A stretch of DNA of 64,000 bases from Actinacidiphila oryziradicis (GCF_005047355.1 NZ_SUMC01000010.1:1-64000), one strand, 5' to 3'. Positions 50,758 through 60,553 are shown, numbered from the stretch's first letter. A program made the numbers and translations. The notes: a model not told the origin generated them from the sequence alone.

Positions 50758-51611
50758 TAAGGCAGCAGCCCCGCGCGCCGCGCCGCGACGACCGCCTCCA
50801 GGCGCGTACGGGCACCCAGCTTCCGCATCGCGGACCGCAGGTAGCTTTTTACCGTCTCGGGCCGAAGGCCCAGCCGCTCGCCGGCCACCGCGTTGGTCGC
50901 GCCCGTGGCCACGCAGGCCAGCACGTCCACCTCTCGCGGCGACGGAGTCGTCGTCGGCGGCACCATCTTGTTCACCGGCCTTCCCTTCGCACCACCGCTG
51001 GAGGCCGTCGCGAGCCGTCCGCAGGCGGCCAGGATCTCCTGCTGGAGCAGCGGATCGGCGACCCGGGCAGCAAGGGCGCGCAGCTCGGTGTGGGCCTCCC
51101 GGACCTCTTCCCAGGCCGCCGGATCGGCGGCGGTCGGCTGCTGGTAGGCGGCGAGCAGCCGGTTCGCCTCGTCCCGTACCGCCAGCCGCTGCCCCAGTTC
51201 CTGGGCCGCCCCGACCGCGGCCGTGAGCGTCCGGTCACCAAGGGGGAGGGAGTCGCGCAGGCCGCCGTAGAGGACGCCGCGCACTCTGTGGTGTACGACA
51301 ACGGGCACCGCGAGGACGGCGCGGACCCCCTCGCCGGCGGCGGCGGCGTCGTACTCGTGGCTGATCACCCGGGAGGTGCTGTAGTCGGTGAGCGCGATCG
51401 GCCTGGCCAGGGCGACGGCCTTGCCGCCGATGCCGTTGCCGGAGGTGATCGCCAGGCCCTGCATCGAGAGCGTGTTGTTGCCGGACTGCTCCGATATCCG
51501 GAACTGCCGCGGTCCGGTAAGCAGTCCCCCGAAGGCCAACGGCAGCCCACTGGCGCGTCGCAGCCACAGTAGCGCTGCCCGCAGTTCGGCTATTTCCCCC
51601 GACTCTGGCAC
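50757..51611 (-). CDS. GAF-domain LuxR-family regulator
   Basis: 284 aa from GTG 51611 (GAAGGAG upstream). N-terminal GAF-like sensor region (about 10-165, with GLAITSGNGIGGKAVALARPIAL) and a LuxR HTH at the C-terminus (about 215-275: SPREVDVLACVATGATNAVAGERLGLRPETVKSYLRSAMRKLGA). Divergent from two acyl-CoA ligase genes, so probably their regulator. Its TAG stop is partly made by the MITE-like element (see finding). Confidence 0.9.
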   Translation of the reverse strand: MPESGEIAELRAALLWLRRASGLPLAFGGLLTGPRQFRISEQSGNNTLSMQGLAITSGNGIGGKAVALARPIALTDYSTSRVISHEYDAAAAGEGVRAVLAVPVVVHHRVRGVLYGGLRDSLPLGDRTLTAAVGAAQELGQRLAVRDEANRLLAAYQQPTAADPAAWEEVREAHTELRALAARVADPLLQQEILAACGRLATASSGGAKGRPVNKMVPPTTTPSPREVDVLACVATGATNAVAGERLGLRPETVKSYLRSAMRKLGARTRLEAVVAARRAGLLP

Positions 51612-51700
51612 ACCCGCTCCTTCACCCCCGTACGGGGGTAGTGAGATCCCAGGCACTGATTCAACGATGCTACTCAGGTGTCCGGCAATGAGGAGGACAT

Positions 51701-53380
51701 ATGGCGGTCACGAACGCCACCCAGGAATTCCGGGCCGCCCGGGACTTCCTGCTGCAGCACCGGAAGGACTACGCCACGGCCTACCGGGGCTTCGAGTGGC
51801 CCCGCCCCGAACACTTCAACTGGGCGCTCGACTGGTTCGACCGGATCGCCGACGGCAACGACCGCACCGCCCTGTGGATCGTCGAGGAGGACGGTGCCGA
51901 GGACCGCTACTCCTTCGCCGAGCTCTCCGCCCGCTCCAACCGCGTCGCCAACTGGCTGCGCGCGAACGGGGTCCGGGCCGGGGACCGGATCGTGGTCGTG
52001 CTCGGCAACCAGCTGGAGCTGTGGGAGACCGCGCTGGCCGCCATGAAGCTGCGTGCCGTCGTCATCCCCGCCACCCCCCTGCTCGGCCCGGCCGACCTCG
52101 CCGACCGTATCGGGCGCGGCGGCGGCGCCCATGTAATCGTCAGGGCCGGGGACACGGCCAAGTTCGATGAAGTCCCGGGGGCCTACACCCGCATCGCGGT
52201 CGGCGGCGCCCCGCCGAACTGGCTGGCGTACGAGGACGCCTACGCGAGCCCGAAAACGTACGAGCCCGAAGGGCCGACCCGGGCCACCGACCCGCTGATG
52301 CTGTACTTCACCTCGGGGACCACCGCGCGGCCGAAACTCGTCGAGCACACCCATGTCTCCTATCCGGTCGGACACCTGTCGACGATGTACTGGATCGGGC
52401 TCACCCCCGGCGACGTGCACCTGAACATCTCCTCACCCGGCTGGGCCAAGCACGCCTGGAGCAATCTCTTCGCGCCGTGGAACGCCGAAGCGACCGTCTT
52501 CATCTTCAACTACGCCCGCTTCGACGCAGGCCGCCTCATGGCGGAAATGGACCGCGCGGGCGTCACCACCTTCTGCGCCCCGCCGACCGTGTGGCGCATG
52601 CTCATCCAGGCGGACCTCAGCGGCCTGCGCACCCCGCCCCGCGAGGCCGTCGCCGCCGGAGAACCGCTGAACCCCGAGGTCATCGAGTATGTGCGGCGCG
52701 CCTGGGGAGTGACGATCCGGGACGGCTTCGGCCAGACCGAGACAGCGGTACAGGTCGCCAACACGCCCGGGCAGCCACTCAAAACCGGCTCCATGGGACG
52801 GCCCACCCCGGGCTTCGTCGTCGAGCTCCTCGACCCCCAGACCGGCAAGCCCGCAGACGAGGGCGAGATCAGCGTCAGCCTCGCCCACCGCCCGGTCGGT
52901 GTGATGACCGGCTACACGGCTGACGAGGAGCGCACCGCCGAAGCCATGGCCGCCGGCTACTACCGGACGGGCGACATCGGCGCGCGTGACCAGGACGGCT
53001 ACATCACCTACGTCGGGCGCGCCGACGACGTCTTCAAAGCCTCGGACTACAAGATCTCGCCCTTCGAGCTGGAGAGCGCCCTCCTGGAGCACGAGTCCGT
53101 CGCCGAGGCCGCCGTCGTCCCCGCCCCCGACCCGGTGCGGCTCAACGTGCCGAAGGCGTATGTCACCCTCGCCGAGGGCTGGGAGCCGAACGGCCCGACC
53201 GCGAAGGCGATCTTCGCCCACTCGCGGGCCGTGCTCGCCCCGTACAAGCGCATCCGCCGCCTGGCCTTCGCCGAACTCCCCAAGACCGTATCCGGCAAGA
53301 TCCGCCGCATCGAGCTCCGGGAACGCACAGCGCGCGGCGACGCCGCTGCCACCGAGTACCGCGAGGAGGACTACAAGTGA
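51701..53380 (+). CDS. Acyl-CoA synthetase (medium-chain/acetyl-CoA-synthetase-like)
   Basis: 559 aa. ANL-family AMP-binding enzyme: P-loop-like [11 protein letters not shown] (about 205-215), motif [10 protein letters not shown] (about 343-352), YRTGD, and the C-terminal lid with [17 protein letters not shown] and the catalytic Lys in [14 protein letters not shown] near 527. N-terminal [12 protein letters not shown] resembles medium-chain acyl-CoA ligases. Adenylates an acid and transfers it to CoA. GTG start of the next gene overlaps its stop (GTGA), so the two are coupled. Confidence 0.92.
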   Translation: MAVTNATQEFRAARDFLLQHRKDYATAYRGFEWPRPEHFNWALDWFDRIADGNDRTALWIVEEDGAEDRYSFAELSARSNRVANWLRANGVRAGDRIVVVLGNQLELWETALAAMKLRAVVIPATPLLGPADLADRIGRGGGAHVIVRAGDTAKFDEVPGAYTRIAVGGAPPNWLAYEDAYASPKTYEPEGPTRATDPLMLYFTSGTTARPKLVEHTHVSYPVGHLSTMYWIGLTPGDVHLNISSPGWAKHAWSNLFAPWNAEATVFIFNYARFDAGRLMAEMDRAGVTTFCAPPTVWRMLIQADLSGLRTPPREAVAAGEPLNPEVIEYVRRAWGVTIRDGFGQTETAVQVANTPGQPLKTGSMGRPTPGFVVELLDPQTGKPADEGEISVSLAHRPVGVMTGYTADEERTAEAMAAGYYRTGDIGARDQDGYITYVGRADDVFKASDYKISPFELESALLEHESVAEAAVVPAPDPVRLNVPKAYVTLAEGWEPNGPTAKAIFAHSRAVLAPYKRIRRLAFAELPKTVSGKIRRIELRERTARGDAAATEYREEDYK

Positions 53381-55005
53381 GCACGCAGACGGGTCCAGAA
53401 CTCTCCTACGTCAGCGGAACCGGCGACACCCCGCTGCTCGGCGACACCATCGGCCGCAACCTCGACCGCGCCATCGCCGCCCACCCCGGCCGTGAAGCGC
53501 TCGTCGACGTCCCCAGCGGCCGCCGCTGGACCTACGCCGAGTTCGGGCGCGCGGTCGACGAAGTGGCGCTCGGAATGCTGGCCAAGGGCGTCATCAAGGG
53601 CGACCGGGTCGGCATCTGGGCGATCAACTGCCCCGAGTGGGTCCTGGTCCAGTACGCCACCGCCCGCATCGGCGCCATCCTGGTCAACATCAACCCCGCG
53701 TACCGGGTCCATGAGCTGGAGTTTGTCCTCAACCAGGCCGGCATCGAGATCCTGGTCTCCTCCACCGCGCACAAGGCGAGCGACTACCGCGACATGGTGC
53801 AGCAAGTGCGCGCCGACTGCCGGGCCCTGCGTGATGTCGTCTACATCGGCGAACCGTCCTGGGACGCCATGGTCGAGGCGGCGGCCTCGGTCCCCTACGA
53901 GCGGCTGGCGGAGCGCGCCGCCGAGCTGTCCTGTGACGACCCCGTCAACATCCAGTACACCTCCGGCACCACAGGCTTCCCCAAAGGCGCCACCCTCTCG
54001 CACCACAACACCCTCAACAACGGCTATTTCCTGGGCGAACTCATCGCCTACAACGAGCAGGACCGCATCTGTGTGCCTGTGCCCTTCTACCACTGCTTCG
54101 GCATGGTCATGGGCAACCTCGGCGCCACCAGCCACGGCTCCTGCATCGTCATACCCGCCCCCTCCTTCGACCCCGCCGCCACATTGCGTGCAGTCCAGCA
54201 GGAACGATGCACATCGCTGTACGGCGTCCCCACCATGTTCATCGCCGAACTCGGCCTGCCCGACTTCGACTCGTACGACCTCTCCTCGCTGCGCACCGGC
54301 ATCATGGCCGGCTCCCCCTGCCCGGTCGAGGTCATGAAGCGGGTCCTCACCGAGATGCACATGCCCGAGGTCTCCATCTGCTACGGCATGACCGAGACCT
54401 CGCCGGTCGCCACCCAGACGCGCCGGGACGACGACCTGGAGCGCCGCACCGAAACTGTCGGGCGTGTCCTCCCGCACATCGAGGTCAAAATCATCGACCC
54501 GGTCAGCGGCGTCACCCTCCCGCGCGGCGGAGCCGGCGAGCTGTGCACGCGCGGATACTCCGTCATGCTCGGCTACTGGGACGAACCCGACCGCACCGCC
54601 GAGGTCGTCGACGCCGGTCGCTGGATGCACACCGGGGATCTTGCCGTGCTGCGCGACGACGGCTATGTGCAGATCGTCGGCCGCATCAAGGACATGATCA
54701 TCAGGGCTGGCGAGAACGTCTACCCGCGCGAGATCGAGGAGTTCCTCTACGCCCATCCCAAGATCGCCGACATCCAGGTCGTCGGCGTGCCCGACGAGCG
54801 CTACGGCGAGGAGATCCTCGCCTGCGTCATCCTGCGCGACCCGGCCGACCCCCTCACCCTCGACCAGCTGGCCGACTACTGCCGGGGCCGCCTCGCCCAC
54901 TACAAGGTGCCGCGCCGCCTGCGGCTCATGGACGCCTTCCCTATGACGGTCAGCGGCAAGGTCCGCAAGATCGAACTCCGGGAGGAGGCATCGCGCGAGG
55001 GGTAA
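53377..55005 (+). CDS. Fatty-acyl-CoA synthetase (FadD-like)
   Basis: 542 aa from GTG 53377, overlapping the previous stop. AMP-binding motifs [18 protein letters not shown] (about 193-210), YGMTETSPV (about 337-345), [38 protein letters not shown] (about 418-455) and Lys in [14 protein letters not shown] (about 528). Medium/long-chain fatty acid activation for beta-oxidation is likely; the exact chain length is unknown. A terminator follows (55015-55041). Confidence 0.92.
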   Translation: MSTQTGPELSYVSGTGDTPLLGDTIGRNLDRAIAAHPGREALVDVPSGRRWTYAEFGRAVDEVALGMLAKGVIKGDRVGIWAINCPEWVLVQYATARIGAILVNINPAYRVHELEFVLNQAGIEILVSSTAHKASDYRDMVQQVRADCRALRDVVYIGEPSWDAMVEAAASVPYERLAERAAELSCDDPVNIQYTSGTTGFPKGATLSHHNTLNNGYFLGELIAYNEQDRICVPVPFYHCFGMVMGNLGATSHGSCIVIPAPSFDPAATLRAVQQERCTSLYGVPTMFIAELGLPDFDSYDLSSLRTGIMAGSPCPVEVMKRVLTEMHMPEVSICYGMTETSPVATQTRRDDDLERRTETVGRVLPHIEVKIIDPVSGVTLPRGGAGELCTRGYSVMLGYWDEPDRTAEVVDAGRWMHTGDLAVLRDDGYVQIVGRIKDMIIRAGENVYPREIEEFLYAHPKIADIQVVGVPDERYGEEILACVILRDPADPLTLDQLADYCRGRLAHYKVPRRLRLMDAFPMTVSGKVRKIELREEASREG

Positions 55006-55014
55006 CGGCCTGCT

Positions 55015-55041
55015 CGCCGGGGTGCGAAGCGGACCCCGGCG
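55015..55041. terminator. Terminator of acyl-CoA ligase operon
   Basis: 9-bp perfect stem CGCCGGGGT/ACCCCGGCG with a 9-nt loop, 10 bp after the stop codon. Confidence 0.65.
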
Positions 55042-55092
55042 GGCGGAGGGTTCGGCAGCTGATGCCTGCAACGGTGCTCGTCGGCGGACGTT

Positions 55093-55503
55093 TCAACCCG
55101 TCAGGACGATCAGCACGGCGGTGCCAAGGAAGGCTATGGCGGCGAACGACAGCCAGAACATCGGAAGTATCAAGTGCCGCCATGTACGCACCCGAGCTTT
55201 GTGCGGGCTGTGGGACAGGTAGATGACCCCGACCCTCCGGCCCACGGACAGTCCCAGCCCCGCTCCCCGTGCCTGGGGTGCGAACTCCACCCGGTACCCC
55301 AGGTTGTCGGTGAACGCTATGACCGGAACCCAGCTCGGCCCTGATTTGGAGTCTTCGACACGGACATTGTCGATCACCATGCCCTCGGTGCGGAGGCCAT
55401 GACGGCGCAGCCGGTTCACCAGGAAGGCATCCCGAATCGCCAGAACAAGTAAGGAAAGGCCGATAATCGCGCAGAGAACCATGCCCACGTCAGCTTTTGA
55501 CAC
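55093..55503 (-). CDS. DUF3592 membrane protein
   Basis: 136 aa from GTG 55503. N-terminal helix (GMVLCAIIGLSLLVLAIRDAFLV), a beta-rich domain (GLRTEGMVIDNVRVEDSKSGPSWVPVIAFTDNLGYRVEF, ending VGVIYLSHSPHKARVR) and a C-terminal helix (LILPMFWLSFAAIAFLGTAVLIVL): the usual DUF3592 layout. The function is unknown. Upstream it has AGGATGAGGTAGG. Confidence 0.8.
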   Translation of the reverse strand: MSKADVGMVLCAIIGLSLLVLAIRDAFLVNRLRRHGLRTEGMVIDNVRVEDSKSGPSWVPVIAFTDNLGYRVEFAPQARGAGLGLSVGRRVGVIYLSHSPHKARVRTWRHLILPMFWLSFAAIAFLGTAVLIVLTG

Positions 55504-55674
55504 GCCCTACCTCATCCTTTCAGGGGAAACCCATCCTGCGGCATAGACGCCGCCCTGCTCGTGCGGCCGGTCCCGCCCGGTCCACCAACTCTTCTGGCCA
55601 GTGGACGCGTTGCACGAGCCGGTCGGTTGCGGCTCTCACGGCGAGCTTGCGCCGCCAAGCCGTATGGCGTAGGG

Positions 55675-56229
55675 CTAATGCCCCGTGGCGCCGTCGATCC
55701 TCTCCCGCAGGAGGTCGGCATGGCCGTCGTGCCGGGCGTACTCGGCGATCATGGACACCAGAATCCGGCGCAGCGAGACCGGATCGCCGCTCGCCATGTG
55801 CACACCGGTCTGCTCCAGGGACGGCGCCGCAGCGACGATCTCGCGGGAGCGTTCGCACTCCGCCCGCCACACCGCCCAGGCTTCCGCCACATCGCCGTCC
55901 AGGGCCTCGAAGTCCTGGTCCGGATCCTCGTCCGAGTAGTACAGCATCGGCACGTCCTCGCCCGCGAACTGCGTCCGGAACCACCACCGTTCCGCCCCGG
56001 CGAGGTGACGGAGCATGCCGTGCAGACTCAGCCCGGAGGGCGGGATGGCCTTCTCCGAAAGCCGCTCAGGCGGGATACCGGAGCACTTGAGCTCAAACGT
56101 CTCGCGGTGCCAGTCGAGGAAGGCCGTCAGAATCTCGCGCTCGTCACCGACGAGGGGCAGGGGTTTACGGGTGTCTGATGCCCACTGCGGTGAGTAGTTC
56201 TCCGGGGGGATCTCATGTGTGTCACTCAT
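55675..56229 (-). CDS. DinB-family (DUF664) protein
   Basis: 184 aa from ATG 56229. Four-helix DinB/YfiT-like metal-binding fold: LTAFLDWHRETFELKCSGIPPERL (first His, about residue 44), GMLRHLAGAERWWFR (HxxxxxE region, about 75) and EYARHDGHADLLRERIDG (HxxH, about 168). These small enzymes act in thiol-dependent detoxification with mycothiol or bacillithiol. RBS is weak. Copy 2 of the structured repeat lies 134-185 bp upstream. Confidence 0.85.
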   Translation of the reverse strand: MSDTHEIPPENYSPQWASDTRKPLPLVGDEREILTAFLDWHRETFELKCSGIPPERLSEKAIPPSGLSLHGMLRHLAGAERWWFRTQFAGEDVPMLYYSDEDPDQDFEALDGDVAEAWAVWRAECERSREIVAAAPSLEQTGVHMASGDPVSLRRILVSMIAEYARHDGHADLLRERIDGATGH

Positions 56230-56362
56230 GGCCTGAGTGTTGCATCGGGCACTGACAATCCGGCCCGCCGCAGGTGGCCGGCAGCGGTTGCGGCGCTGGC
56301 CGCTGCCCTTTCGTTGCCGCTGACGCGAGAGGCTGGCTCCCTCTCCAGCACGCCGGTCGCCA

Positions 56363-56414
56363 CTGTGCCCATATGAATCGATGCAAAGTGGGCACAGGCC
56401 CCCGTCGTGGGATC
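56363..56414 (-). repeat. Structured repeat element, copy 2
   Basis: On the minus strand: GATCCCACGACGGGGGCC, then a perfect 9-bp stem (56389-56397 with 56363-56371) and a 17-nt loop with ATCGATTC. The element and its GACGGGGGCC flank match copy 1 at 27918-27982, with different stem bases. The adjoining 56420-56560 region encodes (minus strand) a DUF397-like tail (TAWTAFVRSVKAGRLP), apparently a gene remnant. Confidence 0.6.
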
Positions 56415-56600
56415 GCGGAGGCCGGTATGTCGACGGCATGGGGCCAGGCGGGGAGGCGGCCGGCCTTGACGCTGCGGACGAACGCCGTCCAAGCGGTGGC
56501 GACGACGCGCTGGACGGCCGGTGGAGCTGCTGGTGTTCGACCACGACGCGGACCCGCCGCCCGGCACGCATGCCCCGGCAGGGGGGTTTGGCACCGGAGG

Positions 56601-57302
56601 TCAGGCCCTGAGTTGCGGGTAGAGGTTGGTGATGTCGCCGGACAGGGCGGCCTTGGTCCGGCGGGAGGTCTCGTCGGCGAGCACCTCGAACGCGTCCGTC
56701 TCGATCCCGTCCAGCGCCTCCTTGGCGATGTCGGCCGGCTTTGACTTGGGCTGGGTCACCGCCGCGGTCATGTCGGTGTCGACGTACCCCATGTGCAGGC
56801 CCGTCACGCGGATGCCGCGGTCCAGCAGTTCGAGCCGAATGGCGTTGGTCTGCAGCCACAACGCGGCCTTGGTGGCGGAGTACGCGCCATGCCCAGCGAC
56901 CCAGGAAAGTGCCGAGTGCGCGTTCAGGATGTGGCCGCCGCCGTTGCGCTCGATCACCGGGACGAAGGCCCGGGTCACATTCAGCGGGCCGAAGAAGTTG
57001 GTCTCGAAGACGTTCCGGATGTCCTCGATCGGTGCGTCCAGGTAAGTGTCCGGTGAGCTGCTGCCGGCGTTGTTGATCAGCACGGTCACGTCGGGCGCGG
57101 CCGTCACCAGCGCCGCGATCGAGGCCGGGTCGGTGACCTCCAGAGCCAGCGGTACGACGCGGGCGTCGGTGCTCGGCTGCGGGTTCCGCGCGGTGGCGTA
57201 GACCCTCTTCACGCCACGGGTGAGCAGGTCGTCCACGATCGCCTTGCCGATGCCGCGGTTGCCGCCGGTGACAAGTACGACGGCGCCTTCGAGGGTGGTC
57301 AT
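56601..57302 (-). CDS. SDR-family oxidoreductase
   Basis: 233 aa from ATG 57302, GGAG 8 nt upstream. Cofactor site TGGNRGIG (about 13-20), NNAG (about 80-83), Ser in NAHSALSW (about 130) and YSATKAA (Tyr about 144, Lys 148). Short for the family but with all motifs and the usual end. Divergent from the TetR gene; two palindromes lie in the 91-bp promoter region. The substrate is unknown. Confidence 0.9.
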   Translation of the reverse strand: MTTLEGAVVLVTGGNRGIGKAIVDDLLTRGVKRVYATARNPQPSTDARVVPLALEVTDPASIAALVTAAPDVTVLINNAGSSSPDTYLDAPIEDIRNVFETNFFGPLNVTRAFVPVIERNGGGHILNAHSALSWVAGHGAYSATKAALWLQTNAIRLELLDRGIRVTGLHMGYVDTDMTAAVTQPKSKPADIAKEALDGIETDAFEVLADETSRRTKAALSGDITNLYPQLRA

Positions 57303-57321
57303 TTTGACTCCAGACAAAGAT

Positions 57322-57339
57322 GGAAACCGATCGGTTTCC
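57322..57339. promoter_or_regulatory. TetR operator, copy 1
   Basis: Perfect 18-bp palindrome GGAAACCGATCGGTTTCC between SDR and tetR starts; centre 23 bp from copy 2. Confidence 0.8.
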
Positions 57340-57344
57340 ACACT

Positions 57345-57362
57345 GTAAACCGATCGGTTTCC
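57345..57362. promoter_or_regulatory. TetR operator, copy 2
   Basis: GTAAACCGATCGGTTTCC, one mismatch from a perfect palindrome and 17 of 18 identical to copy 1. Confidence 0.8.
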
Positions 57363-57393
57363 GAATGCAAGCCGAGCCGGTACCCTCGATGAC

Positions 57394-57957
57394 ATGACGA
57401 CCTCGGCGACACCCCGCGAGCGACTGCTGGACGCGGCGGGCGAACTCTTCTACCGCGATGGCATGAGCATCGGCGTGGATGCGCTGTGCAAGGCCGCCGG
57501 GGTCTCGAAGAAGTCGATGTACCGGTTGTTCCGGTCCAAGGACGAGGTGATCGCCGAGAGCCTCGCCAGCCGCGGCCCGGCGTACCAGGCTGCCCTGCTG
57601 CCGGGCCCGGACGACGAGCGGTCGCCGCGCGAGCGCATCCTGACCGTGTTCGAGCGGCAGGACCAGATGGCTGTCGAGGGCAATTTCCTCGGCTGCCCGT
57701 TCGTGAGTGCAGCGGTGGAGCTGAAGGACCCCGAGCATCCGGGCAGTGTGGTCGCGCGCCATTTCAAGCAGCACCTGACCGACTTCTTCCGGGCGGAGCT
57801 CGTCGCCGCCGAGGCTGAGGATCCGGAGACCCTGGCCGTGCAGTTGACGATCGTGTTCGATGGCGCGAGCGCCCGGGCCGTCGTACGGGCCCAGGCGCTC
57901 GCCGGCATCGGCATGGTCACGACAGCGGCCTTGCTGGATGCTGCCGGGGTCAAGTAG
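57394..57957 (+). CDS. TetR-family repressor (AcrR-type, pairs with SDR)
   Basis: 187 aa. HTH at about 8-52 (RLLDAAGELFYRDGMSIGVDALCKAAGVSKKSMYRLFRSKDEVI), then a TetR C-terminal domain with the conserved NFLGCPFVSAAVEL and the dimer helices. Shares a 91-bp divergent promoter with the SDR gene, which has two near-identical 18-bp operators. Start ATG 57394. Confidence 0.93.
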   Translation: MTTSATPRERLLDAAGELFYRDGMSIGVDALCKAAGVSKKSMYRLFRSKDEVIAESLASRGPAYQAALLPGPDDERSPRERILTVFERQDQMAVEGNFLGCPFVSAAVELKDPEHPGSVVARHFKQHLTDFFRAELVAAEAEDPETLAVQLTIVFDGASARAVVRAQALAGIGMVTTAALLDAAGVK

Positions 57958-58376
57958 ACAGTGCCGGCTGGCCAGGCCGGCTGGGGGATGTCTCTTCGAT
58001 CGACCAAGCGACGGCGCTCATGCCTCCAGACGATCCGGCCAGGCGTCCTGACCGTCCGCCAGGGGGAAGGGTGGCGGTCAGCGGCAGCGGCTCAAAACGG
58101 CAATGGAACGGCATGCCGTTGTCGCGGCCCGCGCGCGTCACACGGTGGTCCCATGGATCCGGGACATCCGCATCGCGGGAAGCGGCGGATCGGGTGCGGG
58201 GTGCGCTCCTCGGCGATGGGGCGCAGGACCCGGACGCATGTCAGCCACACTCCTCTGCGACTTCCCGCAGCACCGCCACTTCCAGTGGCTCCTCCGGTGC
58301 CACTCCCCCTGCCGGGACATGCGTGCCGGGTCGCGCCCCCCGCACCCCACCCCCTTGCCCCACCCCACCCGCCCCC

Positions 58377-58922
58377 CTACACCGGCCCGAAGAGCCAGTT
58401 GCCCGGGGCCTGGGGGTCGGTGCCGATGTAGTACTGGCGCATGGCGGCGACGAGTTCGTCCACGGCGAGGTGGCCGTCGCCGTCGGTGTCGATGCGGTTG
58501 AAGGAGGTGGCCTCTTCCCCGGCGGGGGTGTTGAAGGCGTGGTGGAGGACGACGAACTCCTCGCGGCGCAGGCGGCCGTCGTCGTCGCTGTCGCAGAGGG
58601 CGGCGACGGCCTCGGCGGCGGGGTGGAAGACGGGGTCGAAGGCGGGGCCTTCTATGAAGGCGGCGGTCATGCCGGCGTGGTACTCGGCGGAGGTGACGCG
58701 GCCGTCGCGGTCGGCGTCGGCGTAGGCGGCCAGCTCGGCCCACACGGCGTCGAGGCGGGCGGCGAGTACTTTGCCCTTCGGGGAGGTGGGGGACTGGCCG
58801 AAGCCGTGGATGAGGCGGGCGCCGACGTCCTGGAAGTCGGCGCGTTCGGCGTATCCGTTGCCGTCCGCGTCCAGGCGTTGGAAGGAGCTGTCGAGCTTGC
58901 GCTTCAAGAGAGCAGAAGACAT
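58377..58922 (-). CDS. EF-hand calcium-binding protein
   Basis: 181 aa from ATG 58922. Four EF-hand loops: DADGNGYAERAD (about 18-29), DADRDGRVTSAE (about 68-79), DSDDDGRLRREE (about 110-121) and DTDGDGHLAVDE (about 144-155); all have the 1-3-5 acidic and Gly6 pattern, so four sites look intact. Resembles calerythrin-type sarcoplasmic calcium-binding proteins of actinomycetes. Cytosolic, with no signal. The 420 bp upstream of the window side (57958-58376) hold no gene. Confidence 0.92.
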   Translation of the reverse strand: MSSALLKRKLDSSFQRLDADGNGYAERADFQDVGARLIHGFGQSPTSPKGKVLAARLDAVWAELAAYADADRDGRVTSAEYHAGMTAAFIEGPAFDPVFHPAAEAVAALCDSDDDGRLRREEFVVLHHAFNTPAGEEATSFNRIDTDGDGHLAVDELVAAMRQYYIGTDPQAPGNWLFGPV

Positions 58923-59011
58923 CGCTGCATCCTCCGGTCCTTGGTCGGGGACTCCCGATCCTGCCCCGGGGATGCCGGGCGCGCGACTCGGATGGTTGCG
59001 GAGGGTGATGC

Positions 59012-59752
59012 TCAGGCCTTGGGGCCGGTGCGGATGAGTTGGTCGGCGGCGTCGTTGACCGGTTGTGGGGTGCCGGTCAGGTCCATGACGAAGAGCGGGA
59101 CCGCGAGTTGGTCGGCGCGGAGCCGGGCGTCGTGGGCGTAGCCGGCGAGGGAGAAGAAGGCACCGGCTGAATCCTCGTTGATGCAGTTCAGCCAGAGCGT
59201 CTCGACGTCCCGGAGCCGGGTCGGCTGGGTGGTGGGGTCGATCTGGGCGACCATTCCGTCGCCCCGGAGGTCGATGCCGTTGGCGGTGCGGTCGCCCGCG
59301 ACCCGTACGTTCGCGAAGCCGAGCCACTTCAGATACTGGGCGGCGGCGGTCAGCGCGTCCCGCGCGGTACGGATGGTGACCGGCCGGAAGGCCGGACGCT
59401 GCGGCGGAGCCGACGGGGAGGGCGGCAGCGCGACGACGGGGATCACCACGGAGGACGGCGGCGCGGGCGGCGCACCGGACTCGGTCAGCGCGCGGCGGTC
59501 CACCGGCAGCCGGACCACCTCCCCGCACGGGCAGCCGTACTCCGGCTGCGGCCACTCGTCACGGCGGCCGCAGTCGGGGCAGCGCATGCTCACCCAGGAG
59601 TCGTTCCACGAGCGGTGCCGCACCTGCTCCGGCAGCCCGTCGGGGAGCAGCGGCAGTGCCAGCGGGGTGCCGCAGGCGCACGGGAATACGGGGGCGGCGT
59701 ATCTGTGCTGCTCGCGGCAGGCCGGGCAGCGCACGCTCACGCTCTCTGCCAT
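59012..59752 (-). CDS. Hypothetical protein with two zinc-ribbon-like motifs
   Basis: 246 aa from ATG 59752 (GGAG 10 nt upstream). Cys pairs VRCPAC (9-12), FPCACG (about 23-27), MRCPDCG (about 57-60) and YGCPCGE (about 72-76) form two short zinc-binding units at the N-terminus. A Pro-rich linker is followed by a domain with ARDALTAAAQYLKWLGFANVRVAGD and LWLNCINEDSAGAFFSLAGYAHDARLRADQLAVPLFVMDLTG (about 135-235), a restriction-endonuclease-like core. Unknown function. Confidence 0.75.
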   Translation of the reverse strand: MAESVSVRCPACREQHRYAAPVFPCACGTPLALPLLPDGLPEQVRHRSWNDSWVSMRCPDCGRRDEWPQPEYGCPCGEVVRLPVDRRALTESGAPPAPPSSVVIPVVALPPSPSAPPQRPAFRPVTIRTARDALTAAAQYLKWLGFANVRVAGDRTANGIDLRGDGMVAQIDPTTQPTRLRDVETLWLNCINEDSAGAFFSLAGYAHDARLRADQLAVPLFVMDLTGTPQPVNDAADQLIRTGPKA

Positions 59753-59842
59753 CGTAGGTAACTCCAGGGCGCCGATGGACGTCGTACACTCCATGGTCGC
59801 GTACTGGGGGCAACTCGCGCACCGGGGTTCGGCGATTGGTTA

Positions 59843-60321
59843 TTATTCGCCAGGATCGCCGGGTTTTTCTGGAACGGGCTCGAACTCCATTACGCCGTCG
59901 ATCGAAATGCCGTGCGGTGTGTTCGCCTCACGCTCGATCATGATCTTGACGAGCACCGGGCGGGAGGTCGAGATGGCTTCCTTGCGGGCCCACTCGATCG
60001 CCGGGCGGACGTCGGCGGGGCGAGGACGCGGCGGCCGGAGCAGCCGTACGCCTCCATGAGCTTGAGGTTGTCGGTGCCGAACTCGCCGTAGTGGACGTCG
60101 ACTTCGTAGTTCATGTCGTAGACGATCGAGGCCTGGCGGATGAGGCCCAGATACTCGTTGTTGAGCATGATCAGCACAAACGGGACGTTGTACTGGGCGG
60201 CGACCGCCAGCTCCTCCACCAGGAACTGGAATCCGTAGTCGCCGACGATGCCGACGACCTCGGCGTCCGGATCGGTGTGCTTCAGCGCCTTCTTGACGCC
60301 GATCGCGAGAAGCGACTGCCA
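59843..60321 (-). pseudogene. Glyoxylate carboligase (gcl) 3' remnant, frameshifted
   Basis: A fragment of a thiamine-pyrophosphate enzyme of the glyoxylate carboligase type: AEVVGIVGDYGFQFLVEELAVAAQ and LNNEYLGLIRQASIVYDMNY, then a frame break near 60016-60022, then VRPAIEWARKEAIS and IEREANTPHGISIDGVMEFEPVPEKPG to the stop at 59843. The break looks like a single base lost in a run of C/G between LAP and ADVRPAIEW. The N-terminal about 420 residues are absent: upstream sequence shows no TPP-enzyme motifs. Clearly non-functional. Confidence 0.75.
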
Positions 60322-60523
60322 AGGGGGGCGCTCCCTTGCGGACGGGCGGGCAACCAGGCCGGCGGACCGGATAGCGGGCAGGCAGAAGCGATGCCGTGGC
60401 AGCGCGCGGCCGTGTGAGTTGAGCTACGGGGCGCTCGCGGCACACCGCATGGCGGTCGAACCCGCCGGCTGGCGTGTGGGCAGACTTACGCCTCGCCGCT
60501 CGTCGCTGCAGGAAGTTGATCTA

Positions 60524-60553
60524 CTGCGCTGACCTGCGCTGACCTGCGCTTAC
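60524..60553. repeat. 10-bp tandem repeat at the tetR stop
   Basis: Three copies of CTGCGCTGAC (third copy CTGCGCTTAC); the last overlaps the stop codon of the tetR gene (60550-60552 on the minus strand). Confidence 0.75.

Noticed and set aside
58020..59141. 373-codon plus-strand frame opposite the EF-hand gene
   Set aside because: Antisense Val/Gly shadow; the four EF-hand loops are unmistakable on the minus strand.
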